Assembly: GCA_964545715.1 (NCBI GenBank)
Contig: CAZJHX010000217.1
Coordinates: 1-14,754 of the forward strand
Reading direction: 5' to 3'
Length of the DNA: 14,754 nucleotides
Source of the DNA: CAZJHX01 sp964545715
Lineage (GTDB): Bacteria; Myxococcota_A; UBA9042; GCA-2863065
This document shows positions 14,509-14,754 of this stretch, piece after piece; within the stretch, counting starts at the first letter, position 1; every line of letters starts with the position of its first letter. A model generated the notes under the pieces. The model saw only the letters and a program-made list of their open reading frames with translations. It searched no databases and was not told where the DNA came from. A program made the position numbers and the translations under genes.

Positions 14509-14754
14509 AAAAGCGCTCATAAACGCCCTACATGATTCATCTGGCCCGTTTGTGACGCCAAAAGCGCTCATAAACGCCCTACATGATTCATGTGCGGCGT
14601 TTGTGACGCCAAAAGCGCTCATAAACGCCCTACATGATTCATGTGCGGCTTTTGTGACGCCAAAAGCGCTCATAAACGCCCTACATGATTCATGTGCGGC
14701 GTTTGTGACGCCAAAAGCGCTCATAAACGCCCTACATGATTCATGTGCGGCGTT
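14509..14754. repeat. Tandem array of 51-bp palindromic units, running off the right edge
   Basis: Units start at 14509, 14560, 14611, 14662 and 14713: four complete copies and 42 bases of a fifth, in perfect 51-bp register. Unit positions 5-27 pair with 29-50 around a central T: about 19 Watson-Crick pairs, two G-T pairs, one mismatch (20/36) and one bulge (8). Read on the minus strand, the stem is followed by TTTT. Copies 2, 4 and 5 are identical as far as seen. Copy 1 differs at unit positions 33, 36, 37 and 38, and copy 3 at 40. There are no unique spacers, so it is not CRISPR. Each unit is a multiple of three and has one stop-free frame on each strand. Array length is unknown because the window ends. 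Confidence 0.9.

Noticed and set aside
14224..14724. Minus-strand reading frame with a 17-residue repeat (MSAFGVTNAAHESCRAF) running into the GT-C gene
   Set aside because: Most of it is antisense to the well-supported GT-C gene, and the repeat is open only because 51 is a multiple of three. A plus-strand frame is open too. I kept it as an observation, not a gene.
14509..14754. CRISPR array
   Set aside because: The whole 51-bp unit repeats without unique spacers, and no cas genes are present.

Overview
The window is GC-rich bacterial DNA with tightly packed genes and frequent GTG/TTG starts. It has at least four lipobox-type secreted lipoproteins: a Kelch-like protein, a Cys-rich CGDDGCGG-repeat protein and two others. 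It also has sugar-modification and membrane GT-C glycosyltransferase genes, and a strong sigma-54-type promoter. This mix best fits a delta-proteobacterial relative (Myxococcota or Bradymonadia type). That placement is inference from gene content; no rRNA or other marker gene is present.

Layout. (1) 1-2752, minus strand: a 98-aa unknown protein, a small lipoprotein best started at a TTG, and a long Kelch-like lipoprotein that runs off the left edge. The Kelch-like gene starts at a GTG inside the 3' end of the lipoprotein gene and stays open for 579 codons to base 1. (2) 2861-7016, plus strand: a GT-C-like membrane protein, a 521-aa lipoprotein with nine Cys-rich repeats and two copies of a second Cys domain, and a 212-aa lipoprotein behind a near-consensus sigma-54 promoter and a perfect inverted repeat. 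(3) 7065-11000, minus strand: a coupled operon of DegT-type sugar aminotransferase, Gfo/Idh/MocA oxidoreductase and a second GT-C-like protein. The last is a colinear paralogue of the one at 2861-4687. (4) 11069-14502, plus strand: an AsnB-type amidotransferase overlapping a third, different GT-C glycosyltransferase. (5) 14509 to the right edge: a tandem array of 51-bp units, each an imperfect palindrome.

Functionally, regions 3 and 4 look like part of a cell-surface glycan locus. The oxidoreductase and aminotransferase would make an amino sugar, the AsnB-like enzyme would amidate a sugar acid (or another acid), and the GT-C proteins would transfer lipid-linked sugars on the outer face of the inner membrane. 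Regions 1 and 2 are dominated by predicted outer-surface or periplasmic lipoproteins of unknown role. The least explained items are the 51-bp palindromic array, the GT-C paralogue pair with its matching C-terminal domain, and the sigma-54 promoter whose predicted start point lies inside an inverted repeat.
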